A stretch of DNA of 64,000 nt from Rhynchopus sp. YZ270_cl-10 (lineage: Eukaryota; Euglenozoa; Diplonemea; Diplonemida; Diplonemidae). The notes beneath the pieces were generated by a model. It was not told the DNA's origin. It was given only the letters and a program-made list of their open reading frames with translations, and did no database searches. Below, piece by piece: positions 9,321 to 18,584 of the stretch. Numbering within the stretch: position 1 is the stretch's first letter; every line of letters begins with the position of its first letter. The stretch covers positions 372,001 to 436,000 of the forward strand of contig OZ037918.1 of assembly GCA_964035575.1 (NCBI GenBank). Reading direction: 5' to 3'. A program made the position numbers and the translations under genes.

Positions 9321-9859
9321 AATATGTAATTGACACAAAAAATAGCCCCCTTCTTTCAACAGTGGTATCTTCCCTATAATAAAGATGAGAGATTGGAGAG
9401 AGAAAAAAATCAGTTTTTTTGTAGGGTTCACTTCGTGTTGTAGGTGGGAGGGAGGGATGTGACCTCCTTGTGTGCAGACCACTTTGTGTGTGTGGGTAGA
9501 TGAAGGGGGAGAAGAGGAGGGGTGGGTGGTGGTGGTGGTGGTGCAGTTGGCTGCTGTGTGTAATTGTGCCTGTGGTGATGGGGGTTTGTTTTTTTTAGCG
9601 TGGGGGTTTTCTCTCATGGTGTGCCTTTTTTTTTGACAGAAAAGAGTAGTTGAAGAAATGTGTTAAAAACGCAGCTCGTGAGTGCACAGTGGACCTGTAG
9701 GTGAAGACAGCTGGAATGTTTTTTGACTCTGTTATAGATGCTCCAATGTGGATGAATACTGGTACACTGTGCGAGAGGTAGAGAGGGGGGTGGGGCGGGA
9801 GAGGTTACAACAAAATAAAAATAAAAATAAAGTCTCGTCTAATCGGTTTTCAATTCAAC

Positions 9860-11180
9860 CATGGCTCTCGCCGGGGGGTGATCGGGTTTTAAATCACCCA
9901 AAAAAAAAAATTTTTCAAAAAAAAGAGGGGTGATCCGGGTTTCGGATCACCCCTCCAAAAAAAAAAAAAAAAAAAATCCCAGGGTTGAACCACGGGAGTA
10001 CCATGGGGAACTGGGTTGCTGACCGCATCATCCAGTCTGTACCTCAATTTTTTTTTTTGCCTGCGGCGCCATTTTTCCTTTTTTGCTCCGCAAAAAAGGT
10101 TTCGTTGAGTGAGTATGTGATGTAAAAGCTACCGTACCTTAAATTTTTTTTCGCCTGCGGCGCCATTTTGTATTATTTTTTTTTGCTCCGCAAAAAAAAG
10201 CACAGACATACAGTTCCCAATGTCCCTGGTCAGCAGTGCTGAAAAATTTTTTGAGCATAAAAACAAGCTGACCCCAAACGAGGGGAGAAAGCGCCTCGCC
10301 TCCCTGCACTGGCAGGAAGCGCGCGCGCGACCGCTTTTACGGGGGGAAAGCTCGGGGACCCCAAATCACCCCCCATTTTGGCCAAAAGGGGTGATTGGCG
10401 AGAGCCCTGAATTCAACACCAAAAAAAAAAAAAAAATGGCCCTTTTTTTTTTTTTTTTTTTGTGCAGTTTCCCCAGGGTCCTCAGCCTGCACCCCCCTGT
10501 GGGAATTTTAGGGGTGCAAAAATTTTTCTGTACAAAACCCTTCAGAAAAGTCCATTCCGAGCTTTCTCCCCACACAAGCGGTCGTCGCGCGCGCTTCGCG
10601 CGCGCTCCTCCCTGACAAAGTTGGGAGAGGCGTGAAAATTCACGGGAAAATGGGGAAACCAGGGCCTGACGCTATTTTTTGGGTTTTTGTGAAATCGTGG
10701 TTGGCTCAAAAAAATTTTCCCGCGCCCGTTTTTTTATTTCACATTGGGGTGTCTTTCCGCGAGCGAAGCGAGCGGGAAAAAATTTTAAGGTGTACCTCCG
10801 CGAGCGCAGCGAGCGGAAAATTACACTCAGTACCCATGCATAAAACGAAATACACTTCCACGTAATCACTTCGCTTGCTTTCCTGGAACTGCTATAGGTG
10901 GCGACAATCGCAGGGAGCATCCCTGGCACCACTTTCACCATTGTGAGTGTGACAGCCACCGAGTGGTGCTTGGCTATGTCCGTTGTGGTACTGACGAAAA
11001 GCCAGAGAATCCCTGCTGAAGCCTGAAATCCCCCCTCAAAAATTTTTTTTCGTCCCAAAAAAACTTTTTTTTTTTTTTGGGGGGTGCAAAAATATTTTTT
11101 GCACCCCCCCGATTTTTCTTTTTTTTTTTTTTGGGTGCAAAAAAATTTTTTTGCACCCCCTTGAGGACCCTGAGTTTCCC
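9860..11180. repeat. Spacer dense in palindromes and homopolymers
   Basis: This spacer contains several perfect or near-perfect stem-loops joined by A or T runs. There is a 13-bp stem at 9925-9955 (gaggggtgatccg arms) and a nested palindrome at 10364-10396 (aatcacccc...ggggtgatt around TTTTGGCCAAAA). A perfect 26-base palindrome lies at 11133-11158 (gggtgcaaaaaaa and its complement), with a near-identical one at about 11079-11107. Two copies of a tgcggcgcca/tttgctccgcaaaaaa block lie at 10050-10105 and 10140-10200. Two gcgagcg-aagcgagcgg type blocks lie at 10758-10815. No coding sequence is evident. Confidence 0.75.
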
Positions 11181-11212
11181 GAGGGGGTTGATCCCCTCCA
11201 AGTATAAAAAGG

Positions 11213-11252
11213 TAAGATGAACCTAGGCTTGTCGCATGCTTAGTCACCTATC
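11213..11252 (+). repeat. Hairpin-H element (copy b)
   Basis: The imperfect stem aagatgaacctaggc ... gcttagtcacc has a short loop. It belongs to a family of at least nine dispersed copies in the spacers; other clear members are at 11410-11443, 13017-13058, 14174-14215, 17770-17808, 18541-18584, 40237-40273 and 40655-40694. Confidence 0.7.
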
Positions 11253-11409
11253 AAATAACATTGTTTCATATACTATCTATTCTACTGAATAGAAGGTATA
11301 ATAGGGTGCACTAAATGTACCCAATAACAAAAAAAAGTCACCACAGAACAAGGAAACCCGCTAACGCACAACAAAACATACACACAACAAAAAAAGGGGG
11401 GCTTTTTTT

Positions 11410-11443
11410 AGATGAACGCAAGCCACGCATGCTTGGTCACCGG
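11410..11443 (+). repeat. Hairpin-H element (copy c)
   Basis: It reads agatgaacgcaagcc, a short loop, then gcatgcttggtcaccgg. The stem pairs GCAAGC with GCTTG(g) and GATGA with TCACC, with the same internal bulge as the other copies. Confidence 0.65.
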
Positions 11444-11572
11444 AAAAAAAAACCCCCCCACTTCTTTTTCAGTCCCGCAGCCGCATGGGGGGGATCATTG
11501 GCAAACGTGAACCCAAACCACTCCTAACCACCCACAACCCACTAATCACACAAACTAGAAACCCTCTGCACT

Positions 11573-11691
11573 AATGGTGGCAGTATTGTGATGGGAGCCC
11601 ATTGGAATACATCAAAATACACGTGTATTGTCATGTATTTTGATGTATTTTGCGTATTCCAATGGGCTCTCATCACAATACTGCCATCATT
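11573..11691. mobile_element. Fold-back (MITE-like) element, 119 bp
   Basis: Terminal inverted arms of 38 bp (11573-11610 and 11654-11691; left arm begins aatggtggcagtattgtgat) differ at only two positions. The core is short and itself partly palindromic (tacatcaaaata / tattttgatgta). There is no coding capacity. The structure fits a non-autonomous DNA transposon or fold-back element, but I cannot identify target-site duplications or the superfamily. Confidence 0.75.
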
Positions 11692-11722
11692 ATTCTGCAC
11701 CGCCCCCCTCCCTGCCTTCTCC

Positions 11723-12501
11723 TCACTTCGCGATATCTGCTAGGATCCCGAGTAACACCTGTGGAATGAGAGAGGAAAAAAAGTTGAAATGATGAATATA
11801 CCTAACCATGCATATTGTGTTTGTGTGTAAAGTGTGTAATAAATATTCTGTGTTGATATTTGGCAATACGCACCCACTGACTACCTGGCCTGTGAAGAGG
11901 AAACCTCTGGCCAAAAAGCATTTTCAAAACAACATACCTTTTCAACGCCAGGCTCAAACAAAATACCACGGTTGTCAAAAAAGCTGCCAACGGATGCCGT
12001 ATGCTGCCTTGTACAGAGCACATTGTCTGCAGTGGTATAGGCGGTGATGTGGGAGCTGAGGGAGGGGGCCTGCTTTGCGATGCAGTCGACAACGACTTTG
12101 TATTCCGCACGCCCGTTCAGACGTGTACGGACACGGAGACGCTGGCCCTTCGCGTTGGGCTTGGACAGGAAGATGCAATCCTTTTCTGCATAAGACATCA
12201 ACGCCTGCATCAAACTCGAGAACAACGCGTACAACCCGACACACACTGCCAGCAACAATCTGTTCTCCGGAAACGGCACCGGAATCACCATCGACAGTAT
12301 CGCGACACCGATCGCAGTCAGCCCCAGCACAATCTTGAGGTTCGACATCCACCAGTCCGGCTTATGCCCTTCCCTCTCGAGAAGCTGCGTCACTTTGTCG
12401 TCCAGCGCATGCCATATGCTCTTAGCGTCCTGCACGTCCACCTTCTGTGCCCACGGCGGAAAGTCGTCAGGAACACCTGCACGGTGGAACAACGACGTCA
12501 T
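11723..12501 (-). CDS. SPCS2: Signal peptidase complex subunit 2 (SPCS2/SPC25-like), two exons
   Basis: Exon 1 is 12501-11938 and exon 2 is 11758-11723, giving 199 residues. The protein is the non-catalytic 25-kDa subunit of the ER signal peptidase complex, which supports removal of signal peptides at the translocon. The family pattern is clear: a short cytosolic N-terminus ending LDDKVTQLLEREGHKPDWW, two TM helices (about 54-75 and 81-101) separated by a short PVPFPENR turn, then a cytosolic domain. Length is within the usual range of about 180-225. The intron removes an ORF extension that does not fit the family and restores a C-terminus ending VEK|VLLGILADIAK. A pyrimidine tract with CAG lies at 12533-12570. 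SPCS2 is the human symbol; the yeast counterpart is SPC2. Confidence 0.9.
11759..11937 (-). other. Intron of SPC2 (179 bp, phase 0)
   Basis: The donor AAG|GTATGT and acceptor ttccacAG|GTG are both canonical. Removing the intron keeps the frame and gives a plausible SPC2 C-terminus with a stop at 11723-11725. The donor matches those of the giant gene's introns. Confidence 0.85.
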
Positions 12502-12532
12502 ATCCTAATAAGTCCACCCCTTTGTTCGTAGC

Positions 12533-12570
12533 CTGATAGGTTGGTGGCAGGTGAGTGGGGGGGAAACGGG
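12533..12570 (-). other. Putative trans-splice acceptor of SPC2
   Basis: A C-rich pyrimidine tract (cccccccactcacctgcc) leads to acctatcAG at 12534-12533, about 30 bases upstream of the ATG at 12501. A weaker AG lies at 12506-12505. Confidence 0.45.
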
Positions 12571-12586
12571 TGTGGGTTGTCCCTGC

Positions 12587-12767
12587 ACGACGTGATCCAG
12601 GACCAATTTCACTTGTCGTGGTGACAAGTGAAATGACAAGTGGTCACTTGTCATGAGTGATTTACATGTTGGTGTGGCCGACGACCCCAAAATAGCAGAA
12701 AAATAGCACCCCCCTTCAGCCACACCACATGTCATTGCACTTGTCAGGTGCCTCTGGACCACGTCGT
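12587..12767. mobile_element. MITE-like element with ACGACGTG ends (181 bp), carrying nested palindromes
   Basis: Terminal inverted repeats ACGACGTGATCCAG (12587-12600) and its complement at 12754-12767 differ at one position. Inside are two perfect stem-loops: 12-bp arms atttcacttgtc at 12606-12634, and 9-bp arms tgacaagtg at 12634-12653. The 58-bp TGGTGTGGC element at 12670-12727 appears to be inserted. The ends resemble those of the element at 16159-16349 (CACGACGT) and both interiors are rich in acttgt/acaagt strings, so the two may be related. Confidence 0.6.
12670..12727. mobile_element. Small TGGTGTGGC terminal-repeat element, copy 1
   Basis: Ends tggtgtggccga and ttcagccacacca are near-perfect inverted repeats, and the core contains aaaatagca units. 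A full second copy is at 14500-14563 and a right-end-only copy at 14575-14642. No coding capacity. Confidence 0.65.
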
Positions 12768-13016
12768 ATAGTGGGAGGCCCCCTTGATCACAATCGTTCC
12801 TGCACAGCATCATCTTTTGACTGTGTCGGGAATACAAATGGGTTTTGAAGGTTTGAACAAAATCGATGGGAACATTTTTTTTTTTTCTAAATTTTTTTTG
12901 TACTAAAAAAAAAATGACTCTCGAGGTGTGTGTGTGGTGTTGTTGTGGCAGATTTTGAGACATTACCTTTTCTCGAAGAGAAGAAGAGTTAAAAACTGCA
13001 CCAAAAAAGAACAACT

Positions 13017-13058
13017 TTTTTTAGATTGCACGCAAGCCTTTCTGTGCTTGGTCATCTT
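13017..13058 (+). repeat. Hairpin-H element (copy d)
   Basis: It reads agattgcacgcaagcc, a loop, then gtgcttggtcatct. It follows a T run and precedes a short A run, and it pairs like the other family members. Confidence 0.6.
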
Positions 13059-13157
13059 AAAAAGATGTTGGGCCATTTGAGGGGGGTCAAAAATAGTAAC
13101 TCTGATAGGTAAAAGGAAAAAAAAAAAAGGTTTTCCGCTCAATTACTATAATTTTTT

Positions 13158-13213
13158 GTTGGAGTAGTGTAGTTGCGTCGGGTTGTGTTGCCACAGTTTG
13201 TGCAATATCCACT
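13158..13213 (-). repeat. S element (hairpin with A-rich tail), copy 1
   Basis: Read on the minus strand it runs from agtggatattgcacaaactg to acactactccaac and is followed by an A-rich stretch. Similar 55-62 base copies lie at 13936-13995, 40342-40403, 41368-41429, 62800-62861 and 63826-63887. The ends pair (AGTGgAGaTTGC with GCAActACACT). Confidence 0.65.
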
Positions 13214-13935
13214 GTTTTTTTAAAGGACCAATACTCTGAGGAGGGAAACGATACAAACGTCTGAGACTTTTTGCTTATTCCCCTCTCCTTTTGTTGTCGG
13301 ACCTCATTGCCGTACATTCAGGCAAAATGGGTTTTTTTTTTATTTTCTCCTTGGTGCTGACAACAACCCATATTTTCTTTTTCTTTTTCCTAGTCTACCA
13401 ACATTCATAATTGAGTGGTAGTGATGAGACCTCGGAACTCTCTTCGTTCCTTTTCAGTTCCTATTTTACTTGATGGTATTTTTTTTTAATCGAATATGAA
13501 GTTCTCCACGAATCCTTTCTATGCCCGAAGAACAGGGAAAGGGCGCAAACGCCCACTGTGGAACGTAGACACTGGGAGAAGGGGAAAAAAAAAGCAAAAC
13601 GTACCCACATTTGCTTGCAACACACAAACACACACACCCCCAAAAATGCATTTTTAAAAAAAAATAAAAAAACACCTTCCGCTTATCTAATTCATTCTGG
13701 CTTTTCTCGCCTCCCCTCCCCTCACAGCAGAGAATAAGACTCGGGGACCCGGGACCCGGTTATTCTCAGCCGGACTGGGACCCGGGACCTTGACCAGGAC
13801 CAGGACCTTGACCAGGGACCGGGGACCCGGTTTATTCTCTGCTGTGCCCCCCCTCCCCTCCCCTCCCCTGGACTACATGCATGCCCTTGCATGGGTAGTG
13901 ACTATTTTCCAATATTGGGTTTTTGCTTTTTTTTT

Positions 13936-13995
13936 GATAAATTGTTGGAGTAGTGTAGCTGCCTCGGTTGTGTTGCCAGTTGTGCAATCTCCACT
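13936..13995 (-). repeat. S element, copy 2
   Basis: The same element as at 13158-13213 but with a 3-base deletion in the loop (ttgccagttg rather than ttgccacagttg). It has A-rich sequence after it and a long A run before it on the minus strand. Confidence 0.65.
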
Positions 13996-13998
13996 GTG

Positions 13999-14029
<31 letters not shown>

Positions 14030-14173
14030 TGTTGTTGTTGTTTTGAAAACTTGATTTGTATTAGTGTAGACACCCGAGGATGAACTCCACTATCAGGTTT
14101 CCTTTTTTTTCTCCTGGGACAGCGATGCATCAATCATGAGATTTGAAGGGGGGGAAACAAGATCCACAAATTT

Positions 14174-14215
14174 GTAAGCTGAACCTAAGAACTGCGTGTG
14201 TGCTCAGTTATCTCT
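14174..14215 (+). repeat. Hairpin-H element (copy e)
   Basis: It reads gtaagctgaacctaagaa, a loop, then gtgtgctcagttatct, and is followed directly by an A run. It is more diverged than the other copies but keeps the CTAAG/CTCAG stem region. Confidence 0.5.
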
Positions 14216-14330
14216 CAAAAAAAAAAAAAAATGATAAAAGTGAAAAAAAAAAAAAAAATGAAGGATGAAGGATGAAGGCACCACCTGGAGACATAGATCT
14301 AGTAAAAGAGGGGGAAAACAAAGGGAGAAA

Positions 14331-14378
14331 AAATAGTAACTCTGATAGGTAAGTAAAAAGGGGGGGGGGGGGGGGGGG
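14331..14378. repeat. Repeated 22-mer next to a G19 homopolymer
   Basis: The 22-mer beginning aaatagtaactctgataggt also occurs at 13091-13112. In this copy it is followed by an uninterrupted run of 19 G at 14360-14378, unusual in spacers otherwise dominated by A/T runs. Confidence 0.7.
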
Positions 14379-14499
14379 AAATGCTTTTTTCGATTGCACA
14401 ATTACCCGTGTTGGAGGGGTGATTGGCGACCGTCTCTGAGGAACTATTTCTCCTTTAAAGCTACGCTTGTAGGTATATAAAAAAAAAATTGTTTACATA

Positions 14500-14642
14500 G
14501 TGTGGCTGACGACCGCAAAATAGCAGAAAGCAGCACAAAATAGCACCTCCCTTCAGCCGCACCAAAAAATCCAGATGCCCAGAATAGCAGAAAATAGCAC
14601 AAACATAGCACAAAAAATAGCACCCCCTTTCAGCCACACCAG
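14500..14642. mobile_element. TGGTGTGGC element, full copy plus right-end copy in tandem
   Basis: 14500-14563 has both ends (gtgtggctga and tcagccgcacc). 14575-14642 keeps only the right end (tcagccacacc), preceded by repeated aaatagca units. The tandem arrangement and the nested copy at 12670 point to recent local spread. Confidence 0.55.
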
Positions 14643-15215
14643 TGTTTGGTTCGGGCCAACATAAAGTCGCCAGTTTTTAATGAGAGTTGCTATTTTTTTT
14701 TTTTTTTTTGCAGGGAAGGGAGCGAGTCAAAAGACAAAGGGAGAAGAGAAAAAAAACTGATGAACACGTTACACGTTGCAAGAAGGCAGAAGGGGATATG
14801 GTTGGAGAGCGACACTGTAACAGTGGCCTCAGCAAAATCATACAAAAAAATCGTCAAAACACTGCAAAATAAACACCCTTTTGCAAGTTGACGGATTGCA
14901 ACTTGCAAATGGCAAATCAACACACAAAAGAGAGGGGGAAAAAAGGGTTGTAAGATAGTCCTTTGATCCTCTTTGTGTTCTGTCACCTTGAATCGATGCC
15001 TCAGGTGTACACAATCTTAGAAACAAAACAAAAAAAAAAAAAACGCAGCCTAAAACGATTTCAATCTCTTTGGCGCAAAGCTAAACTCTCTCTCGCTCGC
15101 TCTCTCTCTCTTTTTTATTTTTTTTTTTTTTTTTGGAAATCCTCCCCTTTTCTCCCCCATTCAATATCTTCAAACCTTCTATCGCACCTCAAAAATGCTT
15201 CATGTTTCTTCTGTT

Positions 15216-16082
15216 TCACTCAGTCTTCGACTTCTTCCGTGTCTTGAGGACGTAGGACTGAAGGAAGAGGTTCAGGAAGAGGATCAGGTACGAGGAGTAC
15301 ATGACCCCGCAGGTGATGAAGTACGTGTCGTCGTAGGTCGGGGAGCACCCCCCGGTGTGGTTGCTGTAGTAGTACGAGAGCGCGGTGATGCTGACGCCGA
15401 CGACCATCTGCGCGAGCTGCAGGAGGGTGATGAGGGAGCGGATGGGACGCAGGATGGTGCTGTACTGTGACACAGCAAAGTAAAAGTACATCTGCATGTG
15501 CACGAAGTAGTTCATTGTCCCGAAGGTCAACGCAGACGGCGTGCTGTGCCCCCACGCAAACCAGCAGTACAACAGCACCGTCGCATGATGCCACCACTGC
15601 AAAAACTCCACCTTCTTACCCATCAACACCAAAAACACTGTGTCCCCCAACTCAAAGAATTTGCTCAGAGTGAAGGCGTACCCTGCGAATCCGGCGACAC
15701 CGTAGCACGCCCCGTCGTCACGCATAATCATGTCGTCGCTGCAGACAAGCTGTTTGATGAACACATCAGGTGTTCCCTTCACATTGGAATACTCACGAAG
15801 AATGAAGGAAAAGCAGGCCCAGAAACCCCACACCGAAAAGAGCGACAAAAATAGGTTCCAAAAGAAGAAGAGCGGGCGCGTCACAGCGCGGGGTAGTCCC
15901 TTTCCGAAGATGAGTGGTCCCACGGCGACAAATGCCAGATAGAGCGCAACGGCGATGAAGGGAAGGCGGAAGGAGGCGTGCATCCAGGCCATGGACTCAT
16001 GGCAATCGAAGCCTTCGGCAATCTCAACGTACGGCGACGCGACCCTCTCAACATCACGCATGATGGTTGAAAGCAGATCCAT
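15216..16082 (-). CDS. ELO-family fatty-acid elongase (3-ketoacyl-CoA synthase), QxxHH variant
   Basis: The 288-residue single-exon frame encodes an ER multi-TM condensing enzyme that extends acyl-CoA with malonyl-CoA. Diagnostic motifs are present: KFFELGDTVF (141-150), the catalytic box LQWWHH (161-166), NYFVHMQMYFYF (191-202) and TLLQLAQMV (219-227), with six to seven hydrophobic segments. The first His of the usual HxxHH box is Gln. A QxxHH box is known from the Isochrysis delta-9 PUFA elongase, so a polyunsaturated or unusual substrate is possible but not shown. The C-terminus ends KSKTE, a KxKxx-type ER retrieval signal. A pyrimidine tract with CAG at 16100-16101 lies 17 bases upstream of the ATG. 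Confidence 0.93.
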   Translation of the reverse strand: MDLLSTIMRDVERVASPYVEIAEGFDCHESMAWMHASFRLPFIAVALYLAFVAVGPLIFGKGLPRAVTRPLFFFWNLFLSLFSVWGFWACFSFILREYSNVKGTPDVFIKQLVCSDDMIMRDDGACYGVAGFAGYAFTLSKFFELGDTVFLVLMGKKVEFLQWWHHATVLLYCWFAWGHSTPSALTFGTMNYFVHMQMYFYFAVSQYSTILRPIRSLITLLQLAQMVVGVSITALSYYYSNHTGGCSPTYDDTYFITCGVMYSSYLILFLNLFLQSYVLKTRKKSKTE

Positions 16083-16099
16083 TTTTAATTTCTTTTTTC

Positions 16100-16146
16100 C
16101 TGGTTTGAATGGGTGTTTTTGAAGTGAGAGGGAGGGGAGGGGCTCC
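16100..16146 (-). other. Putative trans-splice acceptor of the elongase gene
   Basis: The minus strand carries cccctcccctccctctcac, a short A-containing stretch (possible branch region), then ttcaaaccAG at 16101-16100. Confidence 0.5.
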
Positions 16147-16158
16147 AGTTTGGCGGTA

Positions 16159-16349
16159 CACGACGTTGAAGTAAATTACTTTACTTGTGGTTTTACATGT
16201 CATTTTTTTTACTTGTGTTCAAGCTGTACGCTTACGTTTTTACGTGTGCAAGTAAACTACAAGTAAACTATTTTCACAAGTAAAGTCATTTACTTGTGAA
16301 AATCATTACATGTAAAACCACAAGTAAAGTCATTTACTTCAACGTCGTG
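16159..16349. mobile_element. MITE-like element with 42-bp terminal inverted repeats (191 bp)
   Basis: Left arm 16159-16200 (starting CACGACGTTGAAGTAAAT) and right arm 16308-16349 match at 41 of 42 positions as inverted repeats. The interior holds further tttactt/aagtaaa inverted pairs. No coding capacity. The near-identical arms suggest a young insertion. I see no clear target-site duplication. The ends resemble those of the element at 12587-12767. Confidence 0.8.
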
Positions 16350-16948
16350 CATGTGGGTGTGAGCAAAATTCGGCCTTAGATGGGCAGAATTGATTGTACG
16401 TGGGCTGCACAGTGTCGATGGGCGTTGCTTGGACGTTACTGGTTGACACCAGACCCGGTTGGGCAGAAATGGGTCAGGTACATTGAAAAAGGAAATTTAA
16501 AAAAAAAAAAAATCTGTCTTTTTTTTTGTTGTTGCAGATTTGAAGTACGGGTGTTGGGGGGGGGAGAGACTTCCTGCTATAAAGGGGGTAATATAACGAA
16601 TGCAAAAAAAGAAAAGAAAAGAAATTCATACGAAAAAGGAAAGGGGATATTTTTTTCTTCTTTTGCGAATTGCATTTTTCTTTTGGTACAATGCGCTGTT
16701 GTTCGTGAGATTCTTGGTTTCAAAAAAATTGGATTGTGGTAAACAGGGAGGAGGGAAGGTTGGGATGTATCTCGCAATTCTTCCTTTAGCTATGTGTGCG
16801 TGCAGGCGTGCAATGTGTGTATGTGTGCCCGCTATCCAAACAACTGTGATGCTTCTCTTTTTCATTATATCAACAATCACCTTTACACAATACTGGATAA
16901 AGATCATTGCACCCAATGTCTCTTTTTATTTGAAAGCTTGGCTGTTAT

Positions 16949-16978
16949 TAGTGTAGCCACCCTAGAGTGTGCTCCACT
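16949..16978. repeat. Diverged S-like element
   Basis: agtgtagccaccctagag...ctccact shares its ends and spacing with a block at 14061-14092 (agtgtagacacccgagga...ctccact) and one at 18964-18991. All three follow a gaaa(a/g)ctt string. They may be a second subtype of the S element. Confidence 0.45.
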
Positions 16979-17769
16979 ATATTTATGTGTTCTCATTCAA
17001 GACAGAGTACACATACTTCACACAAAAAAAAAAAAAAAAAATGGGACCATATTCGCAAGAATTATCCCAATTTAGTTATCAAAACACACACACACACACA
17101 CACATAAAACCAGTAAAAAGAGAGAATAATCCCGACTACACATGTCATACTTCCCTCCTTCCCCATTCCTCCTCCAAGACAAAAGAAACTGTGGTATAGG
17201 GTAGGGAAGAAACAATGAATATTACCTAATGGTGGTGACATTCAGAGAAAATAAAAAGAAAAAATGGGAAGAGGGAAAAAGGGGAGGTGGTGTGCAAACA
17301 AACAAAAAGAAAAAGAAAAAGAAAGAAATCATAATTTATATGAGTCCCCCCTGTGTGGAGGGGTTCTTGTGGTGCTGCACCCACCCGATTCACTAAACAC
17401 GATCGAGATTGAAAAAAAAAGGGGGAAAAAACGCACATTTTGTCAATGTTATACTTTGTTTTATGGAAAAAAAAGGTAAAATTTGAGCCAAAAAAAAAAA
17501 AAAAAATAAAAAAAAATGAAAACACACAGAGGGCAAAAAAAAAAAGAGGAAATATCCCCTTGTAACGAAGCCCTTTTGAAAGGGAGGGGAGGGAGGTGAG
17601 GGGGGGGATACCAAAAATGCTGGGATAAAAAAAAGTGTGAAGGACAGTCTTCAGTCACTTTCGTTCCAATATTCTGGGGGATTTTTGAGTTTTTGAGCAT
17701 TCCTTTGTTTTTTTTCATAATATAATAATATTATCGTGAAAAACATTGGTACAAAAAAAGAATCGAATG

Positions 17770-17808
17770 AGATGAACGTTAGCCTTACAGAGCTAAACAC
17801 CCATCTTA
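17770..17808 (+). repeat. Hairpin-H element (copy f)
   Basis: It reads agatgaacgttagcc, a loop, then gagctaaacacccatct. The GTTAGC/GCTAAAC pairing is kept although the sequence differs from the other copies, which looks like compensatory change. Confidence 0.6.
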
Positions 17809-18540
17809 TAAAAAGACACAAAACAGATGGGGAAAAAAAAACTAATAAAAAGACAGGTAAAAAAACTCAGTTGTGTACACAAACACAGAACAGAGCTATA
17901 CCTCTTCCTTAGGGAATTGTGCGATTACAAGCAAGCATAATTTTTCGAAAAAAAAAAGAAAAAAAAAGAAAAAAGAAAAAGAAAGAAATAAAATGATATA
18001 GAAATAACCGACCATTCACAACAAAAAGGCCTACATCCTCCTGATTACGAAGACAAATGACGACGTGATGTGCGTTTGGTTCAAACACTGTACACGTCTA
18101 GTTTCTCTAACCAAGGGATTCCTGGGCGGTTCTCCAGCCTCCTCCCTCTTTTTTTGCTACACAGCACCCACAAAAAAAAAAAAAAAAGATTTTTCTTTTT
18201 CCTTTTTCAGAGCACAAATGAAGGAAAGGGAAAGAGGGGGGGCACAGGATCTACCGATTTTTCTTGCTCCATCTCCCCCTCCAGAGCGAGATCTGAATTG
18301 TTGCTTCTGTTACAAGTACACTTATGTATTTTAATTTTTTTTTTTTTTTTTTCAACCTTCTGGTTGGGGATAAAAAGAGACAAATTCGGGATTGTGGGAG
18401 GGGTTGGGAAGGTTACCTCTGGTCACCTGTTACAGGTGGAGTGAGGGAGAACCCAGGTTTTTTTTTTTTTTAAACTAACCACTTACCAGTTCAATTTTTT
18501 AGAGTGTACGGCACATGAAAATTAAAAAAAGGAATAGTTT

Positions 18541-18584
18541 GTGAAGATGAACGTACAGCCTCTGGTGCATAGTCACCACCTTCA
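18541..18584 (+). repeat. Hairpin-H element (copy g)
   Basis: It reads gtgaagatgaacgtacagcc, a loop, then gtgcatagtcacc and accttcac. The outer stem is extended here (GTGAAG with CTTCAC). Confidence 0.6.

Larger units (their letters stand above)
9283..11722. other. Intergenic spacer between the five-TM gene and SPC2
   Basis: The spacer is 2.4 kb and holds the palindrome-rich block, two hairpin-H elements and the fold-back element listed separately. The remainder (9283-9860) is AT-rich with (ggt)n and poly-A/T runs. I see no gene. Confidence 0.6.
12502..15215. other. Intergenic spacer between SPC2 and the elongase
   Basis: This 2.7-kb spacer is packed with small elements listed separately and with poly-A/T tracts, for example 13999-14028 and 14218-14260. 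GC-rich gggacccgg-type repeats lie at 13738-13830. I find no frame with protein-like composition. Confidence 0.6.

Noticed and set aside
10140-10615. Frames rich in Lys or Phe runs at 10220-10615 and 10672-11247
   Set aside because: They translate poly-A/T tracts and palindromes, with no protein-like composition.
11881-11937. Unspliced C-terminal extension of SPC2
   Set aside because: The canonical donor and acceptor remove it, and the spliced end fits the family better.
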